From Thermodesulfobacteriota bacterium (GTDB lineage: Bacteria > Desulfobacterota > Thermodesulfobacteria > Thermodesulfobacteriales > Thermodesulfobacteriaceae), in the NCBI GenBank assembly GCA_030550555.1, contig JAUQPD010000037.1, forward strand, positions 100,628-164,627: 64,000 nt of DNA, read 5' to 3'. Position numbers and translations under genes: made by a program. Shown piece by piece: positions 50,846 to 59,428 of the stretch. Numbering within the stretch: position 1 is the stretch's first letter; each line of letters begins with the position of its first letter. A model generated the notes under the pieces. The model did not search any database and was not told the origin of the DNA. It saw only the letters and a program-made list of their open reading frames with translations.

Positions 50846-52362
50846 TGATAAAAATGATTACAACTGAGTCTAAGGACCTGGAACTAACTGAAGAACAAAG
50901 GCTCATTGTTGAAGAAGAGGGAGACCTTCTTGTCCTTGCAGGACCTGGTTGTGGAAAGACTTCAACAATGATACTTAAAATAAAGAACATCCTTACAAAG
51001 GGTATTTCTCCTCAGAAATTGCTGGTTCTAACCTTTTCTCTCCGCAATAGTCAGGAATTGAGAGAAAAATTAAACAGAGAGGGTCTTACTGAAGTAAAAG
51101 TAGACACCTTTCATGGGCTTGCCTATGATCTCTGGAGAGATACCTATGGTAAGCAACCAAAGTTAATCACTGAAGAGGAAAAACACCAAATCCTTCGCAA
51201 ACTCTTTCCCAAAGATAGGGAACCACTTAGAAACCCTTTAGCAAGAGAGACCTATTTGAATTATCTCAAGAGTAACAACCTTTGTGATTTTGATCTACTA
51301 TTCCTTCTTGAAAAGGATTATAGGTCACTCTTTGAGGGCTATCATGTATTTGTAGATGAGTTTCAGGATATGACACCTGAAATAATTCACTTTCTCGCCA
51401 ATTTTGAGAAAGCAAGACTTTATCTCTTTGGTGACCCCAATCAGTCAATTTATGGATTTAAAGGTGTTGATTTAGCTCTAATAAAGAGTTTTTTGGACCG
51501 CAAGAGGGCAGGTCTTCGTCTTTTTAGTTTAACAAATAGTTTCCGCTGTCCAAGAGAGATACTGGACTTTGCAAGAACACTTCAGTGTTCACCATGGCAA
51601 CCTCAACCCTTTAATAGTTCAAAAGGCGGTGGAATTGTTCAAGGCTTTCTCTTTCCAGACTCACAAGAAGAAAAGGATTTTCTTGTTAATTTGTGCTATA
51701 GTTGTATTGGTGGACTTGGGCTTGAACAGGCAAATCTGAAGGGCGTCTCGCCGTCACAGATCTTTGTGCTTGCAAGAGTGAAAAAGATCCTTGAATCTCT
51801 GATGGAAAACTTCTTAAAAAGGGGGCTTCCAATCTCATATCCTGAAGCAAGAGGAGAAGAGTTACTCAATAGGCTTATTTCTATTGCAGACAGATTGCAC
51901 AGTGGATTTCCATCTTTTGAAAACCACTTAGGAGATCTAGATCCCCTTCTAAGGAACTTCGTCTTAAATTTGTATGAACTCTTTGGTGGAGACAGAGAAA
52001 AGCTGGGAGCCCTTCTTCTTGGGATTAAGCCTGAGGATCTTATTTTTCCTTCACTTGAGGGTATCAATTTTCTGACCATTCACTCTGCTAAGGGCCTTGA
52101 AGCAGAGGTAGTAATTCTTGCTGGCGCTGAAGATGGCCTCATTCCCTTAACCCTTTTTAAAAACTACGACCTTGATGAAGAGAAGCGAGTTCTCTATGTT
52201 GCCGTAACGAGGGCTAAAAGTTGTTTCTATTTTTCTGCAGTAAAAGAGAGAAGAATCTTTGGTTCTCTTCTTAATCGAGGCCTAAGTCGGTGGTTGAAGG
52301 AGATTCCCTTTAAAGAATTCAAGAAAAGGCCTCCCACTCCAAAACAAGGAGGCCTTTTTTAA
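50842..52362 (+). CDS. Compact UvrD/Rep-like superfamily 1 helicase
   Basis: AGPGCGKTSTMILKI; FVDEFQDMTPEIIHFL; GDPNQSIYGFKG; TIHSAKGLEAEVVILAGAEDGLIPL; EEKRVLYVAVTRAK. Confidence 0.88.
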   Translation: MMIKMITTESKDLELTEEQRLIVEEEGDLLVLAGPGCGKTSTMILKIKNILTKGISPQKLLVLTFSLRNSQELREKLNREGLTEVKVDTFHGLAYDLWRDTYGKQPKLITEEEKHQILRKLFPKDREPLRNPLARETYLNYLKSNNLCDFDLLFLLEKDYRSLFEGYHVFVDEFQDMTPEIIHFLANFEKARLYLFGDPNQSIYGFKGVDLALIKSFLDRKRAGLRLFSLTNSFRCPREILDFARTLQCSPWQPQPFNSSKGGGIVQGFLFPDSQEEKDFLVNLCYSCIGGLGLEQANLKGVSPSQIFVLARVKKILESLMENFLKRGLPISYPEARGEELLNRLISIADRLHSGFPSFENHLGDLDPLLRNFVLNLYELFGGDREKLGALLLGIKPEDLIFPSLEGINFLTIHSAKGLEAEVVILAGAEDGLIPLTLFKNYDLDEEKRVLYVAVTRAKSCFYFSAVKERRIFGSLLNRGLSRWLKEIPFKEFKKRPPTPKQGGLF

Positions 52363-52377
52363 AGGACGTTGAGGTGA

Positions 52378-53703
52378 CTATTCGTTGAATTCAAAGCCCT
52401 CTTTTTGGGCAAGTTGTCTCATCTTTGCAAGGGCCTTTTTCTCAATCTGTCTTATTCTCTCTCGTGAGACCTTGAAAATATAACCTATTTCCTCTAAGGT
52501 ATAACCTTCATATTCTCCGAGACCAAATCTCATTCTGATAATTTTTTCCTCTCTTGGAGAGAGGGTAGAGAGAAATTTTTTTATTTTTTCAGAGATATCC
52601 CTTTTTCTTGTCTTTTCATACGGGGATGGGCTCTTTTTGTTTTCAATAAAATTACCGAGGGTACTCTCTTCATCGCCAACAGGTGTTTCCAAAGAGACAG
52701 GATCTTTGGCGGTTTCAAAGATAACCAAAATCTTCTCATAAGGGACATTCGTATACCTTGCCAATTCCTCCGGAGTTGGCTCTCTTCCTAATTCTTTAGA
52801 AAGTTCATAGAAGGTTTTAAATACATGATTTCTCAGTTCCAGAAAATGAACAGGAAGCCTGATAGTTCTTGTTTTGTCGAGAATTGCCCGAGTTATTGAT
52901 TGTCTAATCCACCACGAAGCATAGGTACTAAATTTATTACCTTTTCTGTAGTCGAAACGATAGACCGCTCTCATAAGTCCGAGATTTCCTTCCTGAATTA
53001 GATCAGCAAGACTGAGACCCTGTCTCATATATTTCTTCGCGATGGAGACAACAAGTCTCAGATTTGCCTTGACCATTTCGTCTTTTGCCTTTTCAATTTG
53101 GAAGATGTAACCCTTTAATTTATTACAGAACTCAACAACTCTCTTATTATTTCCGTATTTTTCCGTGCATATCTTTATTAGATTTTCAAAGTAATTGACA
53201 TAGCTCTTCTTTGGCTTAAAATTTGGATCCTTTTTCTGCCAAGCCTTAATGGTTGCCTTAGCCTCTTTTATCTCAGGAATATTTAGTTTACATTCAGTGA
53301 CCAGTTTTATAATGCTTTCAAAGCCCTCTCTAATCTGCCGTGAGAGCTCCTCCTCTCTATCCGGAGTAAGTAGCTCATATTTTCCCATCTCTTTGAGGTA
53401 GATGGATAATAATTCCACTGTTGAAGGCTCACTTATGCCCTCTTCATCCTCTTCGAGCTCACTCTCCCCTAAAATGGTTAACTCCTTCATTTTGTCCTGG
53501 ACTCTCTTTTCAATAAACTCCTCTCGTTCATAGGGATCCATTTCCTTCAATTCAATCCTATAGGTCTCCAGTAGATCAAAAATCTCCTCCATCTTGTCGG
53601 GATCGTGATACTCCTCAGGTAAAAGACTATTCAGAAGGTCGTAAGTGAGTTGGCCTGATTTACCAAGCTCAAGTATTTTGTCCTGCAACTTCTTGTTTAC
53701 CAT
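52378..53703 (-). CDS. rpoD: RNA polymerase primary sigma factor
   Basis: ANLRLVVSIAKKYMRQGLSLADLIQEGNLGLMRAVYRFDYRKGNKFSTYASWWIRQSITRAI; region 4 helix-turn-helix SRERIRQIEKKALAKMR. Confidence 0.96.
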   Translation of the reverse strand: MVNKKLQDKILELGKSGQLTYDLLNSLLPEEYHDPDKMEEIFDLLETYRIELKEMDPYEREEFIEKRVQDKMKELTILGESELEEDEEGISEPSTVELLSIYLKEMGKYELLTPDREEELSRQIREGFESIIKLVTECKLNIPEIKEAKATIKAWQKKDPNFKPKKSYVNYFENLIKICTEKYGNNKRVVEFCNKLKGYIFQIEKAKDEMVKANLRLVVSIAKKYMRQGLSLADLIQEGNLGLMRAVYRFDYRKGNKFSTYASWWIRQSITRAILDKTRTIRLPVHFLELRNHVFKTFYELSKELGREPTPEELARYTNVPYEKILVIFETAKDPVSLETPVGDEESTLGNFIENKKSPSPYEKTRKRDISEKIKKFLSTLSPREEKIIRMRFGLGEYEGYTLEEIGYIFKVSRERIRQIEKKALAKMRQLAQKEGFEFNE

Positions 53704-53763
53704 CTCTCAATCACACCCTCCTTTTCAAATTCTCCTAATAAGGTTCTCCCAATAAAATAATAC

Positions 53764-53785
53764 AGGTGTCCCTGAAAGGACACCT
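53764..53785 (-). promoter_or_regulatory. 8-bp perfect hairpin in the rpoD 5' leader
   Basis: AGGTGTCC-CTGAAA-GGACACCT. Confidence 0.5.
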
Positions 53786-53970
53786 TAATGAACGATGTTT
53801 AATTTTACGATTATGTAAAAATTATCAAGTTTGAATAACAGAGACAATAGCCTAAAAAGAGATTATTTTGGGATTTAACTGGAACTAACTTATATTTCTT
53901 AAGAATTTTTTGAAATTTTTGAATTTTAGAGACCTTGCCTTCACCTCCATTAAGGATATTTAGATATTCA

Positions 53971-53998
53971 AATTTATTCTAATACCCGCTTTTGTCAA
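53971..53998 (-). promoter_or_regulatory. Candidate rpoD promoter
   Basis: Minus strand TTGACA (53993-53998) - 16 nt - TAAATT (53971-53976). Confidence 0.45.
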
Positions 53999-54046
53999 GT
54001 TTATGAACTTCTAGATGCCTATTATTAGTGAAAAAAAAGATGACCC

Positions 54047-54589
54047 CTAAGAGATCTTTTCAATGTCGTCTTTAATTGCCTTTAGCCAGATCTGTGCTTT
54101 TCTCTCAAGGTCCTCGAGAAGTCTGAGTTTACGCCTTTGAATTTCATGTTGACAAAATCCTCCTGTTTTGAAAAAAAATTCAAGTATTCTTGTAAAGATG
54201 TTGGCAGATCTTTCTTCTTCTTCTTCTTCTTTTATGAGGATGTCCATTGGAAGCTCAAATTCCTCAATATAGCTTAGCTCTGTTCCTTCCTTTGTAGGCC
54301 TTAAAAGATAAGTCACCCTGAGTTTACCCTCAGAGTCTTCCGTAACCATTTTTTGATTTTCTACAAATTCTCTCACGACACCGATATATGAGAATCGCAT
54401 ATCTTTGGTCTGAACAGTAACTTTATATTTAGTTCCAACTTTTACTGGTTCCGGAGTTAAAAATTCAAAACTTATGAGCTTATAAGAGGGATTTAGCCTG
54501 AGTCTTCGCTCAATGTTTTTGAGATATGAAAAGACTTCTTCTGGAGATTTTCTAATTTCAATTTTGAGCCTGATTGATTCCTTGCTCAT
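54047..54589 (-). CDS. SRPBCC/START-like (polyketide cyclase-like) protein
   Basis: IRLKIEIRKSPEEVFSYLKNIERRLRLNPSYKLISFEFL...VGTKYKVTVQTKDMRFSYIGVVREFVENQKMV...GTELSYIEEFELP. Confidence 0.72.
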   Translation of the reverse strand: MSKESIRLKIEIRKSPEEVFSYLKNIERRLRLNPSYKLISFEFLTPEPVKVGTKYKVTVQTKDMRFSYIGVVREFVENQKMVTEDSEGKLRVTYLLRPTKEGTELSYIEEFELPMDILIKEEEEEERSANIFTRILEFFFKTGGFCQHEIQRRKLRLLEDLERKAQIWLKAIKDDIEKIS

Positions 54590-54662
54590 CTAAAATTATA
54601 GTAATACAAATTAAGAATTTAAAAAGCCAATGTTTTAAAAGCTTAGGCCAGGTGCTTAGACT

Positions 54663-54691
54663 TGAAATTTGTCAATTCGGGCTTAACATTT
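54663..54691 (+). promoter_or_regulatory. Candidate promoter for the bifunctional nuclease family gene
   Basis: TTGAAA - 17 nt - TAACAT, ~30 nt upstream of ATG 54720. Confidence 0.4.
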
Positions 54692-54719
54692 TAAGAAAAA
54701 GACCATTGGGAGTAGAGTT

Positions 54720-55238
54720 ATGGGAAAGGTAAAAGTGGTAGTTCACGGGCTTGCGGTTGATCCTGTATCGAATAGTCCCGTGATGCTACTGAAAGAGACC
54801 CATGGGGATAGAATTCTCCCAATATGGATAGGAGTGTTAGAGGCGACTTCCATAGCTTCTCGGTTGGAAAACATACAGTTTCCTCGTCCACTCACCCATG
54901 ACCTCATGAAAAATATCCTAGACTTTCTTGGTATCAAGATCCCCAAAATAGAGATTGTAGACCTAAGAGACAATACCTATTATGCGATAATAACTCTTGA
55001 GATTCAAGGAGAACTTGTAGACATTGATGCACGTCCAAGTGATGCGGTAGCTATGGCTCTACGCATGGGCTCTGAGATCTTTGTCCACGAAGAGGTCTTG
55101 AGAAAGAGTCAGACCTTTACGGATTCTCCCATTAAGGAGGGGCAAGAAGAAATAGTAGGAGCGACTGAAGAGGAGAAAGAAAAACTCAAAGAACTCCTTG
55201 AGACCTTAGACCCCAAACACTTCAAATATAAAATGTAG
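54720..55238 (+). CDS. Bifunctional nuclease (BFN/DUF151) family protein
   Basis: VKVVVHGLAVDPVSNSPVMLLKETHGDRILPIWIGVLEATSIASRLE ... DARPSDAVAMALRMGSEIFVHEEVL. Confidence 0.93.
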   Translation: MGKVKVVVHGLAVDPVSNSPVMLLKETHGDRILPIWIGVLEATSIASRLENIQFPRPLTHDLMKNILDFLGIKIPKIEIVDLRDNTYYAIITLEIQGELVDIDARPSDAVAMALRMGSEIFVHEEVLRKSQTFTDSPIKEGQEEIVGATEEEKEKLKELLETLDPKHFKYKM

Positions 55239-55249
55239 AGGGTTCTTTC

Positions 55250-55891
55250 TTGTTTGATTTTCATTGTCACTCTGTCTTCAGTGATGGTGAACTTATTCCT
55301 GCAGAAATTTGGCGAAGAGTTCAGGCCTTAGGATACAGGGCTATTGCTATAACAGATCATGCAGACCATTCAAATTTTGAATTTATTCTCAATAATCTTC
55401 TTAAGATCAAAGAGGCCTTTAGAGGGCTTGAGCCTAAGCTACTTGTTGGTGTTGAACTTACCCATGTACCTCCCTCTCTAATTTCAGACCTTATAAAGAG
55501 GGCAAGAGAGAGAGGAGCTGACATAGTTGTTGTTCACGGAGAAACCATTGTTGAGCCTGTTGCAGAGGGAACAAACAGGGCAGCTATTCTGGGCAAGGCA
55601 GATATCCTTGCTCATCCTGGTTTAATCAGTGAAGAGGATGTAAAACTTGCCTCAGAATACGGAGTCTTCTTAGAACTCTCTGGTCGCAAAGGGCACTCTT
55701 TCACAAATGGTCATGTTGCCAGACTTGCAAAAAAGTATGGTGCACCCCTTATTGTCAACTCTGATGCCCATAGTCCCTCAGATATTCTCACCAAAGAACT
55801 CTCTGTGAAAATAGCTCTTGGAGCAGGTTTAACCGTTGATGAAGTTGAAGCTCTATGGAATTATGTAGAGGCTCGCTTTCTGAGGAAATAA
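55250..55891 (+). CDS. PHP-domain (histidinol-phosphatase-like) protein
   Basis: FDFHCHSVFSDGELIPAEIWRRVQALGYRAIAITDHADHSNF; ADILAHPGLI; PLIVNSDAHSPSD. Confidence 0.9.
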   Translation: MFDFHCHSVFSDGELIPAEIWRRVQALGYRAIAITDHADHSNFEFILNNLLKIKEAFRGLEPKLLVGVELTHVPPSLISDLIKRARERGADIVVVHGETIVEPVAEGTNRAAILGKADILAHPGLISEEDVKLASEYGVFLELSGRKGHSFTNGHVARLAKKYGAPLIVNSDAHSPSDILTKELSVKIALGAGLTVDEVEALWNYVEARFLRK

Positions 55892-56319
55892 TCTCTGAAA
55901 GTCTCTATCAGACTTTTATAAACAAAGGCTATCCTTCTCACAGTCTCAATAAAAATTATTGCGTAAAATTTTCTTATAATTCTGCCTTTACATATGACAT
56001 TAAATTTCCCTTGATTGTAAAAACCGACATTCCGCTTTTAATCACATATTATGATGCGAGTTGTGGAGGTATAGGCTCTACTGTGAGACCTCTTCTTGCT
56101 ATGGCAAGAATTGTCTTCGAACCTCGACCAATCTATGCCCTTCTGACAAATCTTTTAGACTTCATACTTATAGACGTTGCCTCAGGAAAAGCAACAAAGG
56201 GTGATGAAACTATTATTCCTGATTTTTCACGCCTTCTTCAAGAGAAACAAAGTCATTCTCAAAATTTTAACGAGGAGATTGAGAAGAAAATTATTGCTCT
56301 CCATTTTAGCTTTGGTTGA
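55855..56319 (+). CDS. Conserved protein, possibly HsdR N-terminal/PD-(D/E)XK-like
   Basis: Segment TVRPLLAMARIVFEPRPIYALLTNLLDFILIDVASGK resembles the HSDR_N_2 pattern; start codon uncertain. Confidence 0.4.
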   Translation: MELCRGSLSEEIISESLYQTFINKGYPSHSLNKNYCVKFSYNSAFTYDIKFPLIVKTDIPLLITYYDASCGGIGSTVRPLLAMARIVFEPRPIYALLTNLLDFILIDVASGKATKGDETIIPDFSRLLQEKQSHSQNFNEEIEKKIIALHFSFG

Positions 56320-56338
56320 AAAACTTCTTAGAAGGGGG

Positions 56339-57100
56339 CTAGTTTGCCCTCTCCCTTCGGTAATATCTCTGCCTGGTTATTTCGTAAAGGGCAATACCTA
56401 CTGCTTGAGCTACATTTAGGCTCTCAACAAGCCCTCTCATAGGAATTCTCACAAGAAAATTACATCTCTCAAGAATAGTGGGTCTTATCCCTCGCTCTTC
56501 ATTGCCTGCAATAAGAAGAAGAGGTAGATCCCCAGGGAGATCATAGATTGTCATCTCTGCATGGTGAGTAAGCCCTACTATCCAAACATCTCTTTTACTA
56601 AAAAAGTTAATTGCTTCCTTTAAATTTTTGACCTTTGCTATGGGAATATTAAAAGCTGAGCCTGCTGAGACCTTGACGACTGTCCCAGTGATCTCACATC
56701 CTCTATGCTTTGGAATTATTATGCCGTGAGCTCCTACCGCATCACTAACTCGGAGAATTGCTCCCACATTTTGTGGATCCTCAATCTCATCTAACATTAC
56801 AATTAGGGCCTTTTCCTTAGCCTTAGTGAACCGTTCCTCAATCTCCTCTAAACTAGCGTAGGGAAACTCAGAAAGATAGGCAACTACACCCTGAGTCTTT
56901 ACATTTGGTGGTATTTTAGGAGGCGAGAAAGTCTCTTTTGTTGAAATTTTCACAGGTATGTTAAATTTCTTAGCCCGCTCTAAAATTTGATAGACCTTAC
57001 CTGAAAGGTGTTTTCTATCAATATATATTTCCTCTATTTTTTCTGCCTTTCTCTTTAAGGCCTCAAGAACCGCATTGACTCCCCAGATAGGTTCAACCAT
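56339..57100 (-). CDS. rlmB: 23S rRNA (guanosine-2'-O)-methyltransferase (SpoU/TrmH family)
   Basis: IWGVNAVLEALKRKAEKIEEIYIDR; LDEIEDPQNVGAILRVSDAVGAHGIIIPK; GNEERGIRPTILERCNFLVRIPMRGLVESLNVAQAVGIALYE. Confidence 0.92.
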   Translation of the reverse strand: MVEPIWGVNAVLEALKRKAEKIEEIYIDRKHLSGKVYQILERAKKFNIPVKISTKETFSPPKIPPNVKTQGVVAYLSEFPYASLEEIEERFTKAKEKALIVMLDEIEDPQNVGAILRVSDAVGAHGIIIPKHRGCEITGTVVKVSAGSAFNIPIAKVKNLKEAINFFSKRDVWIVGLTHHAEMTIYDLPGDLPLLLIAGNEERGIRPTILERCNFLVRIPMRGLVESLNVAQAVGIALYEITRQRYYRRERAN

Positions 57101-57113
57101 AGAAGGAGAAGTT

Positions 57114-57701
57114 CTAATAAATTTTTGATAAGTCTTGTCTCCAGGGCCTACAGAGTTCAGCTTGAACGATCGAAAGAAAGTCTCTAACTGCCTTTTCTAA
57201 ATACTCATTTACAATCACATAGTCGAAGAGGGGAGCATAGGTAAGCTCTGTTTTTGCTCTATGAAGGCGTTCCTTAACTTTGTCTTCATCTTCAGTTCCT
57301 CGTTTTCTCAATCTCTCTTCCAGAACTTTTAGACTTGGGGGAGCTACGAAAACAGCTACCGCATCAGGTCCAAACTTTGCTTTTAGGTTGGCTGCACCGA
57401 CAACTTCAAGATCAAGCAAGAGGTGCTTATTTTGAGAAAAAGCCTTTGTGATCTCACTTTTAGCAGTCCCATAAAAATTCGAATGGACTTCAATCCACTC
57501 TAAAAATTCGTCCCTTTCGATCATCTGCAAAAATTCCTCTTTAGAGACAAAATAGTAGTCTCTTCCATGTACTTCGTTAGGCCTTGGTTTGCGAGTTGTG
57601 TGAGAAACGGAGAAGTAGAATTGACCCTCAGGAAGTGACCTTAGAAGCGTGCTTTTTCCTGCACCGGATGGCCCAGTGACAATGAGAATAAGATTTTTCA
57701 A
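57114..57701 (-). CDS. gmk: Guanylate kinase
   Basis: LIVTGPSGAGKSTLLRSL; FSVSHTTRKPRPNEVHGRDYYFVSKEEF. Confidence 0.96.
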   Translation of the reverse strand: MKNLILIVTGPSGAGKSTLLRSLPEGQFYFSVSHTTRKPRPNEVHGRDYYFVSKEEFLQMIERDEFLEWIEVHSNFYGTAKSEITKAFSQNKHLLLDLEVVGAANLKAKFGPDAVAVFVAPPSLKVLEERLRKRGTEDEDKVKERLHRAKTELTYAPLFDYVIVNEYLEKAVRDFLSIVQAELCRPWRQDLSKIY

Positions 57702-57706
57702 GGTCT

Positions 57707-57982
57707 TTATTCTTCCTCTTCTTTTAGTTTGAGAGGCTCTGAACTAAAACGCTGGGCTACAGTTTCAGCCTGAATTGCAGATAGAATTACATGATTACTA
57801 TCGGTTATTATGATTGATCGGGTCTTTCTGCCCTGTGTTGCGTCAATTAGTCTTTTACTCTCCTTTGCCTCCTCCTTTAACCGTTTCATAGGTGCAGAGT
57901 TGGGATTAACTATGGCAACTACACGGTCAGCAACTACAAAATTTCCAAACCCTATATTTAGCAACCTTCCAGGTGCACTCAT
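57707..57982 (-). CDS. DUF370/RemA-like putative regulator
   Basis: [73 protein letters not shown]. Confidence 0.93.
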   Translation of the reverse strand: MSAPGRLLNIGFGNFVVADRVVAIVNPNSAPMKRLKEEAKESKRLIDATQGRKTRSIIITDSNHVILSAIQAETVAQRFSSEPLKLKEEEE

Positions 57983-58028
57983 TGAGACCCTCCTGATTTT
58001 TCATAAATTTAAGAAATTTCTTGGAAGA

Positions 58029-58057
58029 ATTATAATCATTGGTGACAAATTTGTCAA
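58029..58057 (-). promoter_or_regulatory. Perfect consensus sigma70 promoter with a 14-bp palindrome overlapping the -35
   Basis: Minus strand TTGACA (58052-58057) - 17 nt - TATAAT (58029-58034); TGACAAATTTGTCA at 58043-58056. Confidence 0.8.
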
Positions 58058-58779
58058 ATTTTTAAACTTTTTTCTTTTTTTATGTATCTTTTAAAGAGGC
58101 CTCTACTCCATTTCCTAAAAAGCACAAGAGGGCCAAGGGCAATATAAAGACAAGTCAGTATAAAGAGGAAAAGTGGTGGATTAGAAGCAGTTATGGCAAC
58201 AACAAGAATAAAAAGCAGTAGAAAGTAAAAGGACTGAAGTTTTTCAATCTTTACCTCTTTAAAGGAGGGATATTTTATGGGAGAGACCATTAGATAGGAA
58301 ACAAGATAGACCATAAGGAGTGTAAGCCAGCTTCGATAAATGGGTTCAATTCCGAGGTGAATGAGAAGTAAGACTGTGCTTGCAATGATTGCACCCCCTG
58401 CAGGAGAAGGAAGGCCTTCAAAGTGTAAAGCTGAAGAGGATTTTACATTAAAACGGGCTAATCTAATAGCTACACAGGCGGTATAGACAAAGGAAGCAAT
58501 CCAACCCATTTTGACAAAACTCTTAAGGGAATAGTTGTAAATCAATAGGGCAGGTGCAATTCCAAAGGATACCATATCTGCAAGGGAGTCATACTCTTTA
58601 CCGAACTTACTTGTATTCCCTGTTAGGCGAGCGAAACGCCCATCAAAAATATCAAAAACAATAGCCAAGAGAATGGCAATTGCGGAGTGCTGGTATTTTC
58701 CTTCAAAGGTGGCAACAATTGCATAAAATCCAGCAAAGAGATTAAGGGTTGTAAAGAGATGAGGAAGATGGGCAAGCAT
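58054..58779 (-). CDS. pssA: CDP-diacylglycerol--serine O-phosphatidyltransferase
   Basis: LPHLFTTLNLFAGFYAIVATFEGKYQHSAIAILLAIVFDIFDGRFARLTGNTSKFGKEYDSLADMVSFGIAPALL. Confidence 0.95.
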   Translation of the reverse strand: MLAHLPHLFTTLNLFAGFYAIVATFEGKYQHSAIAILLAIVFDIFDGRFARLTGNTSKFGKEYDSLADMVSFGIAPALLIYNYSLKSFVKMGWIASFVYTACVAIRLARFNVKSSSALHFEGLPSPAGGAIIASTVLLLIHLGIEPIYRSWLTLLMVYLVSYLMVSPIKYPSFKEVKIEKLQSFYFLLLFILVVAITASNPPLFLFILTCLYIALGPLVLFRKWSRGLFKRYIKKEKSLKI

Positions 58780-58786
58780 GAAGGCG

Positions 58787-59425
58787 TCAAGACTTTAAGG
58801 GAAGACGACCTATTACAGTCTCACCTGCAAAGACTTTGTGCCCTACTTTAGTAAAGAGCTGAGCTCCTTCTGCTGGAAAAAAAAGTTCAACTCTTGAGCC
58901 TAATTTAATTAGGCCTATAGGGTCTCCTGTCACCAAGTCATCTCCAGGAAGGACAAAGCTCTTGATTCTTCTTGCAACCAATCCTGCTATCTGCACTACC
59001 CAGAAGGGAGTTCCATCCTCTCTCTCAATAAGATAGACCATCCTTTCATTTTTATCCAAAACGTCATCTCCAAATACTGGCCCTTTGTCACCAGCAAGAT
59101 GTATCCTTCTCAGAAGTTTACCAGTAACTGGGGATCTATTAATGTGGACATCCCAAAGCCTCATAAATATACCAATTCTAAATAGTGGTTTGTCGTAGAG
59201 CTCACCTCTCCTTTCAATTTGGCAACAAACTATTTTGCCATCTGCTGGGGCTACAATTAGGTCGGTATCAAGGACTGCTTCCCTTGTAGGATTTCGAAAG
59301 AAATAGGCACCTGCAAGTGAAAGCCCAAGAAGTCCTAAACCGAGTTTCTTCTTTCGAAAAATCAGAGAGAGCCCTGATAGTATAAGGGGTGTGAGGATAA
59401 AAGGTTTACCTTCTGGATGTATCAT
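58787..59425 (-). CDS. psd: Phosphatidylserine decarboxylase
   Basis: DTDLIVAPADGKIV; FMRLWDVHINRSPVTG; IGLIKLGSRVELFFP. Confidence 0.93.
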   Translation of the reverse strand: MIHPEGKPFILTPLILSGLSLIFRKKKLGLGLLGLSLAGAYFFRNPTREAVLDTDLIVAPADGKIVCCQIERRGELYDKPLFRIGIFMRLWDVHINRSPVTGKLLRRIHLAGDKGPVFGDDVLDKNERMVYLIEREDGTPFWVVQIAGLVARRIKSFVLPGDDLVTGDPIGLIKLGSRVELFFPAEGAQLFTKVGHKVFAGETVIGRLPLKS

Positions 59426-59428
59426 TTC

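Noticed and set aside
54212-54229. (TTC)6 trinucleotide repeat in the SRPBCC gene
   Set aside because: It encodes a Glu run in frame; length changes would not shift frame, so there is no good case for phase variation.
56319-56338. TGA end of the ORF at 56319 considered as another Sec codon
   Set aside because: The frame meets TAG three codons later, leaving no meaningful extension.
58344-58362. GGGTTCAATTCC-like string resembling a tRNA T-arm
   Set aside because: It lies within the pssA coding sequence with no matching acceptor or anticodon arms.
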